DNA of 64,000 bases from assembly GCF_000328475.2 (NCBI RefSeq), contig NC_026487.1:372001-436000 (forward strand), written 5' to 3'. The position numbers were made by a program, and so were the translations under genes. The notes under the pieces are model-generated. The model ran no database searches. It was given only the letters and a program-made list of their open reading frames with translations, and was not told the DNA's origin. How positions within the stretch are numbered: the first letter of the stretch is position 1; each line of letters begins with the position of its first letter. Source of the stretch: Mycosarcoma maydis (lineage: Eukaryota; Basidiomycota; Ustilaginomycetes; Ustilaginales). This document shows positions 1 to 10,333 of the stretch, in pieces.

Positions 1-1112
1 TCACGTACGTAGACATCCAAGCACTCAAGGAGCAAGGTATTTCTGGTCGGGAGATCATCGAGCAGCAACTTGCCGGTTCGGAATCGTTTGCCAACCGTAC
101 CGTGTATTCGCAAGCGAAGTACGTGGCACGAAAAGAGCAGAAGCACCTGAAGCTGTTCACGCCGCTACAACCAGAGTTTGGCAACGTGTGCGACTTCTGG
201 TTCGACAAGGCGCCAGACAAGATTCGTTGGATCCGCAAGGATGCACTGTCGCAGGTGTTGAGTTTCGGCAGTGTTCGACCGGGTGGGAGGTACCTGGTCG
301 TAGATGGGGTGTCGGGTTTGCTTGTGGGGGCTGTACTCGAGAGGATGGGTGGAGACGGAACTGTGATCGCGATCAACGATGCCGAGTCCCCACCTTCGCT
401 CGACATCTTGGCGTACTTCAACTTGCCTACACAGGTGACCAAGCCCGTACTCAAGGTAATCAACTGGGCCGCTACCGAACAAGACTACGCGCCCGTCTTC
501 TCGAACCAAGACATCAACTCTGCTTCGTCTACGTCGCGTTCCGTCAAGGATAAGCAACGCGATCGTAAACGTCAAGCCACCTTCCGCGAAGTCGACCGCG
601 TTCGCTCCGACTTCTTTGCAGGAGACTTTGATGCCGTCCTCATCGCGTGCCATTACGATCCGATGAGCATCGTGCGTCGGCTGAAACCGCACCTGGGTGG
701 CTCTTCTAGCGTGGTCGTTCACAGTCCATATCTACAACCCCTGGTAGAGGCTCACGCGCAGTTGAGAGGAGATGAGGAGTTCATTAACATCAGCATCACG
801 GAACCGTGGTTGAGAAAGTACCAGGTGCTTCCGGGCAGGACACATCCAGAGATGACGACGAGCAGTACTGCTGGTTTCATACTGCATGCGTTGAGGGTGT
901 TTGGTGAAGAGCAGGCATTGGAGATGCGCAAAGAGTATCTGGTGAGTCTGAAGCAGGGAGGGACGTTCGAGGCAGAAACGGCAGAGGCGACCGGAAAGGA
1001 CGAAGAGACCGTAAAAAGAGCACCGGAAGACGTGGCTGTAGAAGCCGAGCAAGAGCGTGACGCCAAGCGTGCCAGAACAGAAGGGACGAATGTAACAGGG
1101 CCTGTCGCATAG
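1..1112 (+). CDS. TRM6: tRNA (adenine-58-N1) methyltransferase non-catalytic subunit, 5'-partial
   Basis: This is the Gcd10/Trm6 RNA-binding subunit, which pairs with the catalytic Trm61 to make m1A58 in tRNAs in the nucleus. The reading frame is open from base 3, so the gene starts outside the window; the GTG at 102 is an internal codon and not a start. Just before it the frame reads a stretch with SGREIIEQ, then SQAKYVARKEQKHLK, a signature of the family. A degenerate Rossmann-like methyltransferase fold follows (RPGGRYLVVDGVSGLL, then VLERMGGDGTVIAI), as expected for a subunit that no longer carries the catalytic site. A second conserved block lies near the C-terminus (EPWLRKYQVLPGRTHPEM). 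The tail is charged (Glu/Lys/Arg) and disordered. No intron is visible in the part seen. The family assignment is confident; the length cannot be judged. Confidence 0.9.
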   Translation, partial: TYVDIQALKEQGISGREIIEQQLAGSESFANRTVYSQAKYVARKEQKHLKLFTPLQPEFGNVCDFWFDKAPDKIRWIRKDALSQVLSFGSVRPGGRYLVVDGVSGLLVGAVLERMGGDGTVIAINDAESPPSLDILAYFNLPTQVTKPVLKVINWAATEQDYAPVFSNQDINSASSTSRSVKDKQRDRKRQATFREVDRVRSDFFAGDFDAVLIACHYDPMSIVRRLKPHLGGSSSVVVHSPYLQPLVEAHAQLRGDEEFINISITEPWLRKYQVLPGRTHPEMTTSSTAGFILHALRVFGEEQALEMRKEYLVSLKQGGTFEAETAEATGKDEETVKRAPEDVAVEAEQERDAKRARTEGTNVTGPVA

Positions 1113-1753
1113 CACGTAGATGCCTCAATCGTGCATTCCTTCTACGCCAAGTCGGAGCAATACTCCTCATGCATTCTTCAACCAGTTCCTATCATATTCA
1201 GGCTGTGCAAAATGGTCCAGCTTGAAAAGACACCAGGTATCACCGAAGCATTTTTATCTTCGTCTGCAGCGAGTGCAAGAGGAAGCAGTTACGAGTTTGG
1301 GTTTACGTCGTTAGTCACGAGTTGAGGAATACCGTGTCACGTGTCACGATTACATCAATGTTAGATCTATATAGTACACAGTACGAAATATCCCTCGTGC
1401 CTCCATCGTTTTCCTCCCAGAGTTATTCACGATTTACTCACGACTTGCCGTTCAAAGCGGTTGGACCCTCTCTTAAGAATTGGCTTCCTGCAGCTCGGTT
1501 TTGAATGTCCATCTACCAACCACCACACCACTAACGTCCAGCGCCATCTCCTACAGCATCAACATTCGTTTCCGCTTGTAGAAACCAGTGTACGGGGTAT
1601 ATAATCGGCCGAATTCCTTCTGCTGATCGAACGTGCAGCAGAGCGTCTACCCTGCTCGTATCCGGCGAGCATCTCGAGCACAGCACTTCCTTTGCTAAAC
1701 ACATTCTATACAGCGCAGAGCACTAAGGTCTCAAAAGGAGGACCGCAGCCGGT
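1113..1753. other. Intergenic region between TRM6 and SSU72
   Basis: This stretch holds the TRM6 3' end and the SSU72 promoter. No supportable ORF is present. TCACGA hexamers occur at 1315, 1344, 1427 and 1438. A TATA-like box lies at 1598-1604. Confidence 0.6.
1598..1604 (+). promoter_or_regulatory. TATA-like box upstream of SSU72
   Basis: TATATAA lies about 150 bp upstream of the SSU72 ATG, in a region without other coding signal. The position suits a core promoter with a 5' leader of about 100 nt. Assignment is by sequence and distance only. Confidence 0.45.
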
Positions 1754-2491
1754 ATGCAGAACCCTTACGTAGTACAAATGTCTTCGTCGTCGTCTACGAC
1801 CCCGCCATATCCACCCACGTCGTCCGCATCCGCATCCTCAACCACAATACCTGCGCCTACTCCTACAATCGAGGCGGCGGCAGTTAACGGCGTCGTAGCC
1901 GGCTCGTCTTCCGATAACAATGTCTTGTTCTGCGTGGTCTGTGCGTCAAACCAAAACCGATCGATGGCAGCACACGCTCTGCTCGCGAAATCCGGCTTCA
2001 ACGTCACGTCTGCCGGCACAGGTTCTGCGGTCCGCTTACCGGGACCCAAAATCAACCTCCCCAACATCTACCCGTTTGGAACGGCGTACACAGACATCAT
2101 CTCGGATCTGAATTCGAAAGATCCGCGTCTGTACTGGGCCAACGGTCTTATGACCATGCTGAATCGAAACAAAGACGTCAAACGCGCACCGGAGCGTTGG
2201 CAGGAAACTAAATATGCAGCCGACGTCGTCATCACGTGCGAAGAAAGGTGCTTCGATACCGTCTGCGAGGACTTGTTCAGCCGAGGCGCCGAGCTGAATC
2301 GACCAGTACATGTCATCAATGTCGAGATCAAGGATAACCACGAAGAAGCGGTAGCGGCGGGTAAAGCGATCCTCGATCTGGCAGAGGCGATAAGAGCCGC
2401 AAACGACCTGGATGAAGAGATCGAGCCAATTCTCGAACGTCATCAGGACAAACATCCACATGCCATCTTGCATACTGTGGCGTACTATTGA
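1754..2491 (+). CDS. SSU72: RNA polymerase II CTD phosphatase SSU72
   Basis: SSU72 dephosphorylates Ser5 and Ser7 of the Pol II C-terminal domain as part of the cleavage and polyadenylation factor, coupling termination to 3' end formation. The CX5R phosphatase loop is visible as VCASNQNRS at residues 62-70, with Cys63 as nucleophile and Arg69. Further family blocks are [13 protein letters not shown], the NVYPFGT-like stretch (here NIYPFGTAY), and [17 protein letters not shown]. The C-terminal [12 protein letters not shown] closely matches family ends. The first 55 residues are a Ser/Thr/Pro-rich extension absent from yeast SSU72; translation could also begin at Met9. The protein is 245 aa, against roughly 200 in yeast, and the extension accounts for the difference. 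There is no intron. Confidence 0.96.
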   Translation: MQNPYVVQMSSSSSTTPPYPPTSSASASSTTIPAPTPTIEAAAVNGVVAGSSSDNNVLFCVVCASNQNRSMAAHALLAKSGFNVTSAGTGSAVRLPGPKINLPNIYPFGTAYTDIISDLNSKDPRLYWANGLMTMLNRNKDVKRAPERWQETKYAADVVITCEERCFDTVCEDLFSRGAELNRPVHVINVEIKDNHEEAVAAGKAILDLAEAIRAANDLDEEIEPILERHQDKHPHAILHTVAYY

Positions 2492-2922
2492 ACTGTCCAT
2501 CAAGCTCATAACGCTCATGTATCGTTGTTGTGCGTGCAAACGTGGCGTGGCGTGGCACGACTGGGTAGTTGAAGCATAGGGAAAGTATACCATATGACTG
2601 AGAGATTGCAGTGAAGAAACATGCTTAGACAACGTGGACAAGGATGTAGAGAGAAACACAAGCTGATGCAACGGATGCGAGCTTGAAGATGAACAGGCCC
2701 AAGTGTGGGCTGGGAGACCAACGTGGACCAAGACATGGACGAGGGAGCGAAAATGGTCGTAAGAGGTGTCGGTAAGAGATCGATAGTGATAACGTGTAAG
2801 GGCAACAATGGGGCCGCTGAGAGGATGCATGTGTGAAAACGCGGGCCCTACAATAGTGATGCCTGTATGTGCGTCGGCTTGCAGACCGGTAGGATCAAGG
2901 CTGTTTCTGGTGATCCTCGCCA
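2492..2922. other. Convergent 3' intergenic region, SSU72 and the Rho GTPase
   Basis: This stretch lies between the two stop codons of convergent genes and should hold both 3' UTRs and terminators. I see no conserved ORF and no clear repeat. Confidence 0.5.
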
Positions 2923-3615
2923 TCACAGCAAAACGCACTTCTTTTTGGCGCCTCCAGCTCCACCTACACCAGCCCTTCTTGCCCAGCCTTTCTTTCTGCA
3001 CGCCTCTCGAATTGCGGTATCAAAGACATTTTGTACTCCGTCCTTGGTCTTTGCCGAGCACTCGACGTACTTGGCCGCTCCAATCTCATCCGCTACATGC
3101 TGTCCCTGGGCTGGCGTGACCGGTTTCGTCCCCTGTGCCTGCAACATGGCCAAACTGTTCGCGTCCTTCCTCAGATCTGTCTTCAAGCCTACCAAGAGGA
3201 TCGGCACGCCTTCGCAAAAATGGTTGATCTCCGGGAACCATTTGTCCTGTACATTCGCGAGACTTGTCGGGAAGTCAACGGCGAAGCAAATCAGAATCAC
3301 GTCTGATTCCGGATACGACAGCGGTCGCAGGCGATCGTATTCTTCCTGCCCTGCTGTATCCCAGAGCGCTAGCTCGATGGTCTTGCCTTCAAACTGGATG
3401 ATAGGCACGTAGTTTTCGAAGACGGTAGGTACGTATTCTTGTGGGAACTTGTTTTGAGAGTAGACTATCAAGAGACACGTTTTGCCACAACCACCATCAC
3501 CAACGACGACGAGTTTCTTTTTGAGATCGATCATAGGCCGTCCGGGAAGCTGCTGGATCTGACCTTGACCCGGTGGTGCATCTGACAGCGTAGAGCCACT
3601 GTTGTAACCGTTCAT
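2923..3615 (-). CDS. Rho-family small GTPase, Rho4-like
   Basis: This is a prenylated Rho GTPase, expected at the plasma membrane or septum and acting on cell wall, septation or actin effectors. G1 is GDGGCGKT (residues 39-46), the switch I effector region is [10 protein letters not shown], switch II is [16 protein letters not shown] (from 86), the G4 position reads LVGLKTDL, and G5 is ECSAKT (185-190). The C-terminus has a Lys cluster and the CAAX box CVLL (227-230), which predicts geranylgeranylation. The [11 protein letters not shown] loop, the [12 protein letters not shown] segment and the 30-residue N-terminal extension resemble Rho4 more than Rho1, Cdc42 or Rac. The subgroup is inferred by recall and not by a tree, so no symbol is given. 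The family itself is certain. Confidence 0.93.
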   Translation of the reverse strand: MNGYNSGSTLSDAPPGQGQIQQLPGRPMIDLKKKLVVVGDGGCGKTCLLIVYSQNKFPQEYVPTVFENYVPIIQFEGKTIELALWDTAGQEEYDRLRPLSYPESDVILICFAVDFPTSLANVQDKWFPEINHFCEGVPILLVGLKTDLRKDANSLAMLQAQGTKPVTPAQGQHVADEIGAAKYVECSAKTKDGVQNVFDTAIREACRKKGWARRAGVGGAGGAKKKCVLL

Positions 3616-4348
3616 GGTGAGCCGTTACGGAGAGTGAATGTGGGAGGCGTACGATGTGCGGCGCGGTGGCAATGTTACAGAGAGGTCTTGAACAGCTTTA
3701 CGGCAGGCGAATGTGGTGCGAATGCGGTTGGAACCTGGTTCGATCAAGGCGGGAACGATCAAGGCAAAAAAAAAATGCGCGTAGTTGCAGCAGTCGGCCA
3801 AGGGCACGCACCTGCCAGTTATCAATCGTAATACGAAGATGATTCGGAGCAAGTTTCAATACGACGGTGTAGAGGAGATGAATGAGGTGGATGGGGTTGA
3901 CGAGAAGAATGCAGTGAACTGTTGGTCCGTGGTCGTGAAGAGCAACAAGATGCAGTGAGACAGAAGATGCATATCGATGGCTCCCTCTCAACTCTGACTC
4001 TTTCCGAGTCTATTTTTTGACACTCGTGACGCTCAACAGGATATTCACGATTGCAGTTACTCTAGTCACGCAGCGTGCGTCGCAAAGCCGAGTGTTTGTT
4101 GTGTACGTTTGTACGTGCGAGCCGTGAGCGCGCGGCGACCGTGTCACATGTGTTGGAGTGTTGCTCTCTCTCACCTCGCATAAGCCCGATTGGTAACCAA
4201 ATCGGGCTTTGCGCGCGTCTTGCCATTTCAAGATTCGTGATTCTCCCTCATGACTCACGACTGCTGTTGCTTTCTCTCTCACCTTTGATCACGCATTGCA
4301 CATGCTACGCGGGGGTCGACCTGAACAACGAAGGCACGCACTTGGAGT
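3616..4348. promoter_or_regulatory. Divergent promoter region, Rho GTPase and NCBP3-like gene
   Basis: This region separates two divergently transcribed genes and should carry both promoters. TCGTGA/TCACGA hexamers lie at 4024, 4045, 4235 and 4255. A short inverted pair (CCCGATTGGTAACC / AATCGGGC, about 4181-4208) could form a small hairpin. No ORF is supported. Confidence 0.45.
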
Positions 4349-5926
4349 ATGGCTGATCTGGCACTTGACTACGGCCCAGCCGATACGGGCGTGCCCACAG
4401 CCGTTCCGATGCAGGATGAAGCTATGAAGGAAGACGTGCCGCACTCGGAGCCTGGATCACGCTTCTACGCTCTTCCTACGGACCAGGCTGTGGAAGCAGG
4501 AGCGCAACGTGGGCCAGAACCTCTGTCCGGTGCCGAGTCCAACCTGGACGATGCTGCACTCGTCGGTGTCGAACCGCCTACAGAGACACCCGATCCTCCC
4601 GCGGTCGAAGGAGGTTCCGACATCCTTCTGGATACGCTTCTCATCGAGGGTCTGCCCATCACACAACTCTCAACATCGCGTCTGTTTGCGTACCTCACTC
4701 ACTTTGGGGCTCAACCTCTAGGTCTGGAATGGATCGACGACCAGCGGTGTAAAGTTGTCTTTGCGGACGAACGATCGGCACGTCTCGGGTTGGAATACCT
4801 CGTTCCACCGTCCAATGCCGACGAGATGCAGTCGACCGAAATCGACAATGCTCCTCTGCCCAACATGGATACCCTGCTCGAATACGACCCAGATTCTTGG
4901 CATTCGGAATACATCACATCGCTCGTCACTCCGCGAAAAGCGCACCGCATCCCTGCCAAACTCTACAACCACATTGAACGACAAGCCGCGCTTGTAGAGA
5001 TGGAACAACGCAAACGAACTCAGGAAGCGGTCTCTTGCCTGCCAGACGACGTACCAGAGATCTACCGTGAGATGGAGGAAGCGGATTGCAAAGCGGGCGA
5101 GACTCGGGAAGTGCGAGATCTAAACAAGCTGCGTTCTTCGCTTTGGCTGCGCCATGCGGTGAGCGGCGTGGACCGCAAAGAGGCGCGTGCGTCAACACGA
5201 AGTCAGTGGTACAAGAGACACGGCCATGAAGCAGGTAGAGAGATTGTTCCCAAGCTGTTGCAAGTGGGAGAGGTGAAGGAGAGCATCGAGTTGTTCCCGG
5301 ATTGGAAGCCGAGCAAAGCGTCGCAACAGAGCCGCGACGATCGAAAGAGTCGGATGCAACAGCTGGATTCTGAATTGGAAGGATACCTTGCTTCGAGGAA
5401 TGCGGATGCGGATGCGGAACCGGAGAGGAGACCGGGCGAAATGATGGCGGATGTGATTGATGATTCGACAAGGAGAGAAGGCGATCTGATGGATCGTTTC
5501 ACGTCGTCACGACGCAGCGGCAGAGGTCATCGGCACGACCGCACCGTCGAAGCTGACATCGACCGATGGACACACGACGCATACGAGTCGCTCGACCACG
5601 ACCGCTCGGACCACCGTCGAGCATCCCGACGCGCTCGCCCCACGCGCAACAACTTGGCCTCCATGGACGATGAACTTGAACAACTTGGCCGCTCACGACG
5701 CGACCAGCACCAACGCGAACTCTCCCCGTCCCGTCGACCCTCACACTCCCGCTACGATACCGACCAAAGTGCTGGTCGAGTCAAAGTCAAAGGAAGAGGC
5801 AGAATGAAGGCTCCTGGCTTTGACGATCGCTGGAATTCCTCCCAGGACACTTCGAGATCCGGTAGCAACCTACTGGATCGTATCGGTCACGCAGCCAAAG
5901 GACCACTCGCCGATCGCTTTGCTTGA
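4349..5926 (+). CDS. NCBP3-like nuclear cap-binding protein
   Basis: The protein matches the NCBP3 (C17orf85/ELYS-like cap-binding) family, whose animal members bind the mRNA cap with NCBP1 and link to the TREX and exon-junction machinery. The RRM-like fold spans about residues 91-152; LLIEGLPITQLST, YLTHFGAQPLGLEWIDDQRC and VVFADERSARLGLEYL follow the family pattern, including the WIDD/C motif where a cap-binding aromatic sits. A second conserved block at 264-294 (SSLWLRHAVSG ... STRSQWYKRHGHE) matches the NCBP3 signature downstream of the RRM. The remaining C-terminal half (about 370-500) is Arg/Asp/Ser-rich and disordered, as expected for an RNA-binding tail. It is 525 aa with no intron. 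The family call is good; function in fungi is inferred. Confidence 0.78.
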   Translation: MADLALDYGPADTGVPTAVPMQDEAMKEDVPHSEPGSRFYALPTDQAVEAGAQRGPEPLSGAESNLDDAALVGVEPPTETPDPPAVEGGSDILLDTLLIEGLPITQLSTSRLFAYLTHFGAQPLGLEWIDDQRCKVVFADERSARLGLEYLVPPSNADEMQSTEIDNAPLPNMDTLLEYDPDSWHSEYITSLVTPRKAHRIPAKLYNHIERQAALVEMEQRKRTQEAVSCLPDDVPEIYREMEEADCKAGETREVRDLNKLRSSLWLRHAVSGVDRKEARASTRSQWYKRHGHEAGREIVPKLLQVGEVKESIELFPDWKPSKASQQSRDDRKSRMQQLDSELEGYLASRNADADAEPERRPGEMMADVIDDSTRREGDLMDRFTSSRRSGRGHRHDRTVEADIDRWTHDAYESLDHDRSDHRRASRRARPTRNNLASMDDELEQLGRSRRDQHQRELSPSRRPSHSRYDTDQSAGRVKVKGRGRMKAPGFDDRWNSSQDTSRSGSNLLDRIGHAAKGPLADRFA

Positions 5927-6325
5927 ATCCCTCCTCCTCCGACCTAGCACATTCGTAATTCGTAATTCGTAATTTGTGATTTGTGATTTGTGATTTGCTT
6001 TTCTCAGCCTGTATTACCAAACCCGTAATTCTACTCACGCTGTCGCAATATTTTGCGATTGGTTGGCGCGGCCACCCACATGCCAAGCTCTGGTCCGTTA
6101 CACCTTTGAACCCTGCCCAGTCTTTGCCGCACAGATAGCAGGTGCTGCCCTATCCTCCTTCATCATCAAGGATCCACAGACAGACTCAGAAACACGTCCC
6201 CTCTCACGCCTGGCAGAGCTTCTGTTCACAACAATCACAAACGTTGACTGCAATGCTTCTGTTCTGTTATTACTGATGATACGAACGGCGCAAATGATCG
6301 AGGGAGAACGATGCAATGGCAAAAC
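5927..6325. other. Convergent 3' intergenic region, NCBP3-like and PIN4-like genes
   Basis: This is the space between two stop codons. Apart from the heptamer array at 5951-5997 it shows nothing coding. Confidence 0.5.
5951..5997. repeat. 7-bp tandem array, ATTCGTA then ATTTGTG
   Basis: Three copies of ATTCGTA are followed directly by three of ATTTGTG and a partial unit. The period is exactly 7 bp. The second block differs by C to T and A to G changes. Confidence 0.9.
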
Positions 6326-6675
6326 TCAAAACTCCAACGGTTCCTGCGTTGTCGCTTGTTCCGACGAATGGTACTTGGTGGGGCTACCGTTGATGTGTAG
6401 TTGGAAGCCGGCGTGGGCTGGCGGTGGGGGCGAGGTGGTGCTGCCGGTGCTGCTGGTGCCGGCGGTGGGGACGCGAGAGCGAACGGCAAAATTGCGGGAA
6501 TCCGAAGAGCCGGGTGTAGGCGGTCCGCGAGGTTGACGGAGCAAGGTCGAATGAGTAGGCGATGAGGTGTGGCTCGAGCCCTCAGGTGCGTTGACGTTGG
6601 TAAGTGATGGGACAGGCGGAGCATCAAAGGGCGAGGCAAAGAGGTTCTGGAGTCCGGCAGCTCCGCCAGTAGCGG

Positions 6676-6707
<32 letters not shown>

Positions 6708-8566
6708 TTGCTGCCATTTTGCGTTCGACGACCCATGGTGGACGAGTAGCCATCGCGCAGATTCGAGTTGGACTTGCGCGCGGCGAGACTGCTGCTACCG
6801 TTGCTCGAGTGGAGGTAGCCGTTGGCAGCGCTGTAGCCGGTGGAACCGTCGCGATCACGCTTCATGTCCGGAGCTGACTTTTTCAGACGCAGACCCGCTC
6901 GACCTGTGGTGGCGGCGCTGCCGGGACCCAAGAAACCGCCGGTGGCAGCGGCGTCGATGCCTGTTGAGCGTTGTGCACGGCCAATTGTGGATGCCTGGCT
7001 GCGAAGCGGGCGTGCTTGAGCGTGAACGTCATTCTTGGTGACAATAGCGTATCGCTCATCGCCGTCGCCCATCGAATAGTGGAAGAGGCCGAGCCTTTGG
7101 GCGACCAGGTGTACGGTCCGACGCTCGAGCGGCGTGAGGCTGCGCGAGAAGGCGAGCTCGTCACGCATGCGGTCGTCTTTGAAGAGAAGCACGCGCGAGT
7201 AGATCTCGAGTGTAGCTGCATCGTTGAGATCGAGCTCTTCCTTCTTGGCTGCAGCAGCACCTGCAGCGGCACCGAACTGGTTGCTTGCCCCGACACCAGG
7301 GTTGCTTGTGGAGGATGAAGGTCCTGAGGGTCGCTCCACTGCAGCTGCGAGACGCTGCGACGAAGGTACCTTTCTGAGCGAGTCGGCAGTTAGGGGAGCG
7401 ATGACACTGCCATCGTAGACAGCGTGTTGCAGACCGCTGATAGCGGGATCGGCCGAGTAGGCATCGTTTGCGGCGAGATGGCCGTTGCTAGCGTTGTAGC
7501 CGGGCATCAAGTAGGCGTGGGCGGTGTACTCGTCGTTCTGCCGACGTCGCTCCTTTTCGAGCTGCATGCTCTGCATGCGTTTGATGGCCTTTTCCTTTTC
7601 GATGCGTTCCTTTTCGCCGGCTTGAAGCACCTTTTTGTACTCGACGCGGAGCTTGCGGCCACTGACATCAAAGCCATTGAGCGCAGCCACAACGGCGTCG
7701 GCCTCTTCTGCGCTGCGGAAGTTGGCAAAGGCAAGACCACGGAAGACGCCTTGGTCCATGTGATAGTTGAAGGCATAGGGCATTGGGATGCCGAGATCCT
7801 CGATGATCTGGAGGAGCTGCTCCTTTTTGACGCTGAAGGGGATGTTTTTGACGACGATGGCGGTCGGAATGACATCATCGTCGCCATTGTTGTTGTTGTT
7901 GTTGTTGGCGGCGGCGGCGGCGGCGGTCTGTGCGATGGGATCGTGGTAGGACGGGAGCGAGCCCATGTTGTTGGGTGGCGAGGTGCCAGCGGGTGGGACG
8001 AGTGAGGAAGGATCTTGAGAGCTCCACTGAGCGGGGATGGCAGCACGGCTGGGAGCCTTGCGAGGAGCGTTGCTGCTGGAACCAAAGTGAGCTGAAGAGA
8101 TGCTGGAGCTTGCCATGCTGCCGGGAGCAAGGCTTTGACCAAAGCTACCAAAGGCGCCGTTGGCAGCGAGACCGGCGGCGGATCCGATGGAGCTGGTGAA
8201 GGTCTGACCAGCGGAGGAAGGGTTGGAGGTGGAGGTGTTGGGTGAAGAGGGGAAGAAGCGTTCGAAGCGGGCAGCAGCGCTCTGACCGATCGAGCCATCC
8301 GACGGAGCGGTGACAGGGTGAGAGGCACCTATGCTGGCAGTGTGGTAGCCATGTTGACCGTGTAGATCCGTGGTGAGGATGGTGGGCGAACGGAGCGATG
8401 TGGACTCTGTGTGACGCGTGGGAGAGGAATAGGGCTGGTGTAGTTGCTGTTGTTGCTGGTGGTGCAACTGCTTCCTAGGATCCTGCTGAGCGTCGCCGAG
8501 GTTGAGGCCTCGAAAGGCGTGATGAACGGAATCGGTCGACATCATGATCCTTCGATTTGAAACCAA
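6326..8566 (-). CDS. PIN4: PIN4/Cip2-type RNA-binding protein with RRM and R3H domains
   Basis: This is a post-transcriptional regulator of the Pin4/Mdt1 (budding yeast) and Cip1/Cip2 (fission yeast) family, cytoplasmic RNA-binding proteins linked to stress and DNA-damage responses. The RRM spans about residues 236-312: RNP2 is VVKNIPF, RNP1 is FRGLAFANF, and the family-specific stretch PYAFNYHMDQGVFRG is present. It runs into a basic helix (RVEYKKVLQAGEKERIEKEK). An R3H-like domain follows at about 452-510 (TLEIYSRVLLFKDDRMRDELAF, then LTPLERRTVHLVAQRLGLFHYS). The rest is low-complexity Ser, Asn, Gln and Ala, with a poly-Ala/poly-Asn run at 214-227 encoded by triplet repeats near 7892-7922. 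Translation may instead start at Met8 or Met9. It is 746 aa with no intron. Confidence 0.88.
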
Positions 8567-9094
8567 GTAGCCAGGGTGAGCGGATGGTCAAGCGATGACG
8601 GAGCGGGTATGATTGCCACGAGATGCTGGCGTTGGGTGTTCTAATGGTGGGCGAGCGGAACCAAGCAAAGAGCGATGCGAGGGGGCAAAATGCAAGTAAC
8701 GAGGCCTGTGTGGTGAGACGTGAATGAGTAGGAACGAACAAGGACGGCAGACCGAACGGCTGATTGGCAAATGTGATTCGTGTGTATGTGAAGCAAGGGA
8801 CCAAAAAAAGCTTGGAGGAAGAGTCGTGATGTTGCAAAGCGATGCGATGAGCGTTAGAAAGCGTACGTTGCGAGTCGTTAGAAAACTTGAGCTTGAAGAA
8901 CCAAGAATCCGACCACCGGGAGGAAGCGCAGTGGAAGCAAAGCGAGGAGTAAGAAGATGGATGATGGAGAGCAAGACGCAGCAACGACGACTAAGAAAAC
9001 ACGAGAGCCAAGTATCGAAAGCTAGAGGCGCAATTCTGAGTTGACTCACGACTGTGCTGGCATGGCTCACGCACGCACAGAGTCGCAAAGTTGC

Positions 9095-9160
9095 AGCAAT
9101 CGTGAATCACAATCACGAATCTGAATCGTGAATGACTGAGACAAAGTCACGAGTCGCGAG
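9095..9160. repeat. Cluster of TCGTGA/TCACGA hexamers
   Basis: Four or more copies of the dispersed hexamer occur in both orientations within 65 bp (AATCGTGAATCAC, AATCACGAATC, AATCGTGAATG, AGTCACGAGTCGCGAG). No coding signal overlaps. Confidence 0.8.
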
Positions 9161-10150
9161 TGTGAGTGTCAACTGCGCAGGCGCAAGACGGCGGCGCAAA
9201 CGCAGCGAGCGGACTGTGGAATTTCAGCCAAGGATAGATTGACAGGCACGAGTTGTGATGTTTAGAAAAAAAAAAAAGGGGCGAACAGCGCTCTGTTCCA
9301 CCCACTCAGGGGTCACAACTTTTACTAATCGTGAATATAACTTGAAAGCATCCAAAAACTTCACGCTTGATTGGGAACTTGGCCAGCCCAATCGTGATTC
9401 ACGAGTCACAAATGTGCTGGTGACTGCTGAGCTTCAACGGCATCTAAAGACCCATACTCCACGTGATTCAGTCCTGTGACTTGTTAGTCTCACTTGTCAA
9501 AGTGGCCCGCTGGAGCGTTGAGAGGTGAGCCGAGTGCATTCACGATTGGTTTGACGTGTGGGATGCTGGACACAGAGCTACATAATCACCTCCCACACGT
9601 CCCCCCTTTTCTTTTTCTTTTTTTTCCACTCACCACTCGATCCAACCACGAACTTCTATATATCTTAACCTGTAAGAGAAATCCACCAGATAACTCACGA
9701 CTATCAAAATATCACAACCAAGTGGATTTACGTTTCTTTGAATTTTCAGAATCTACAGAAAGTGCCAGTACAGGCAGCAGTCGTCACATTCGTGATCTAC
9801 TGTATATACTCGAGCTTGTTTTGACGGTTTTTGTAATAGAAGCTACGGTGGTTCGACAGTGAACGGTCTGGCTCACGCTGTCATGTGTCGCTTCTCAAAG
9901 AAAGGGTGAGACAAGAGTTGAGCAATTCACGATGGGCGCTGCTGCAAGAAGCCCCTTGCCTGTTCCAGAGTCGTGAGTCGTGCCACGCTGTCATGCACAG
10001 CGCTCGCTCGCGCTTTGCATTTGCGTCGATGCACAGGACGCCGATCCACTCCCTCATCCTGTCGTGCTTGGATAGCACGGCGTACCATTCGGGATTCGGG
10101 ATTGTGATTCAGAAGGACTGGTCTGAAGAGACATCCCTTAGGTTTCAATC

Positions 10151-10217
10151 AGAAGGCAGAAGGCAGAAGGCAGAAGGCAGAAGGCAGAAGGCAGAAGGCA
10201 GAAGGCAGAAGGCAGAA
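10151..10217. repeat. 7-bp microsatellite (AGAAGGC), about 9.5 copies
   Basis: A perfect AGAAGGC tandem array of 67 bp lies downstream of the FPGS stop codon, on the - strand side of its 3' end. Confidence 0.95.
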
Positions 10218-10333
10218 TGCACGCAAATCGAATTCATCGCTGAGCTCCATTGATAGGTACACAGATGATTTCCTTCTCGACAAGTTCAGTTCTGGCCCTC
10301 TGGGGTTTCGCTTTGTTGTTCGTCCTGACTCTC

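Larger units (their letters stand above)
8567..10333. other. Long intergenic region upstream of PIN4 and downstream of FPGS
   Basis: About 1.8 kb without a credible gene. Bases 8567-9040 are purine-rich on + (pyrimidine-rich on the PIN4 sense strand), typical of a fungal promoter and leader. Clusters of AATCGTGAAT-type repeats lie at 9095-9160, and a heptamer microsatellite at 10151-10217. Confidence 0.55.

Noticed and set aside
2036..3001. 321-codon - strand ORF across SSU72 and its 3' end
   Set aside because: It is antisense to the clear SSU72 gene and has no family motif.
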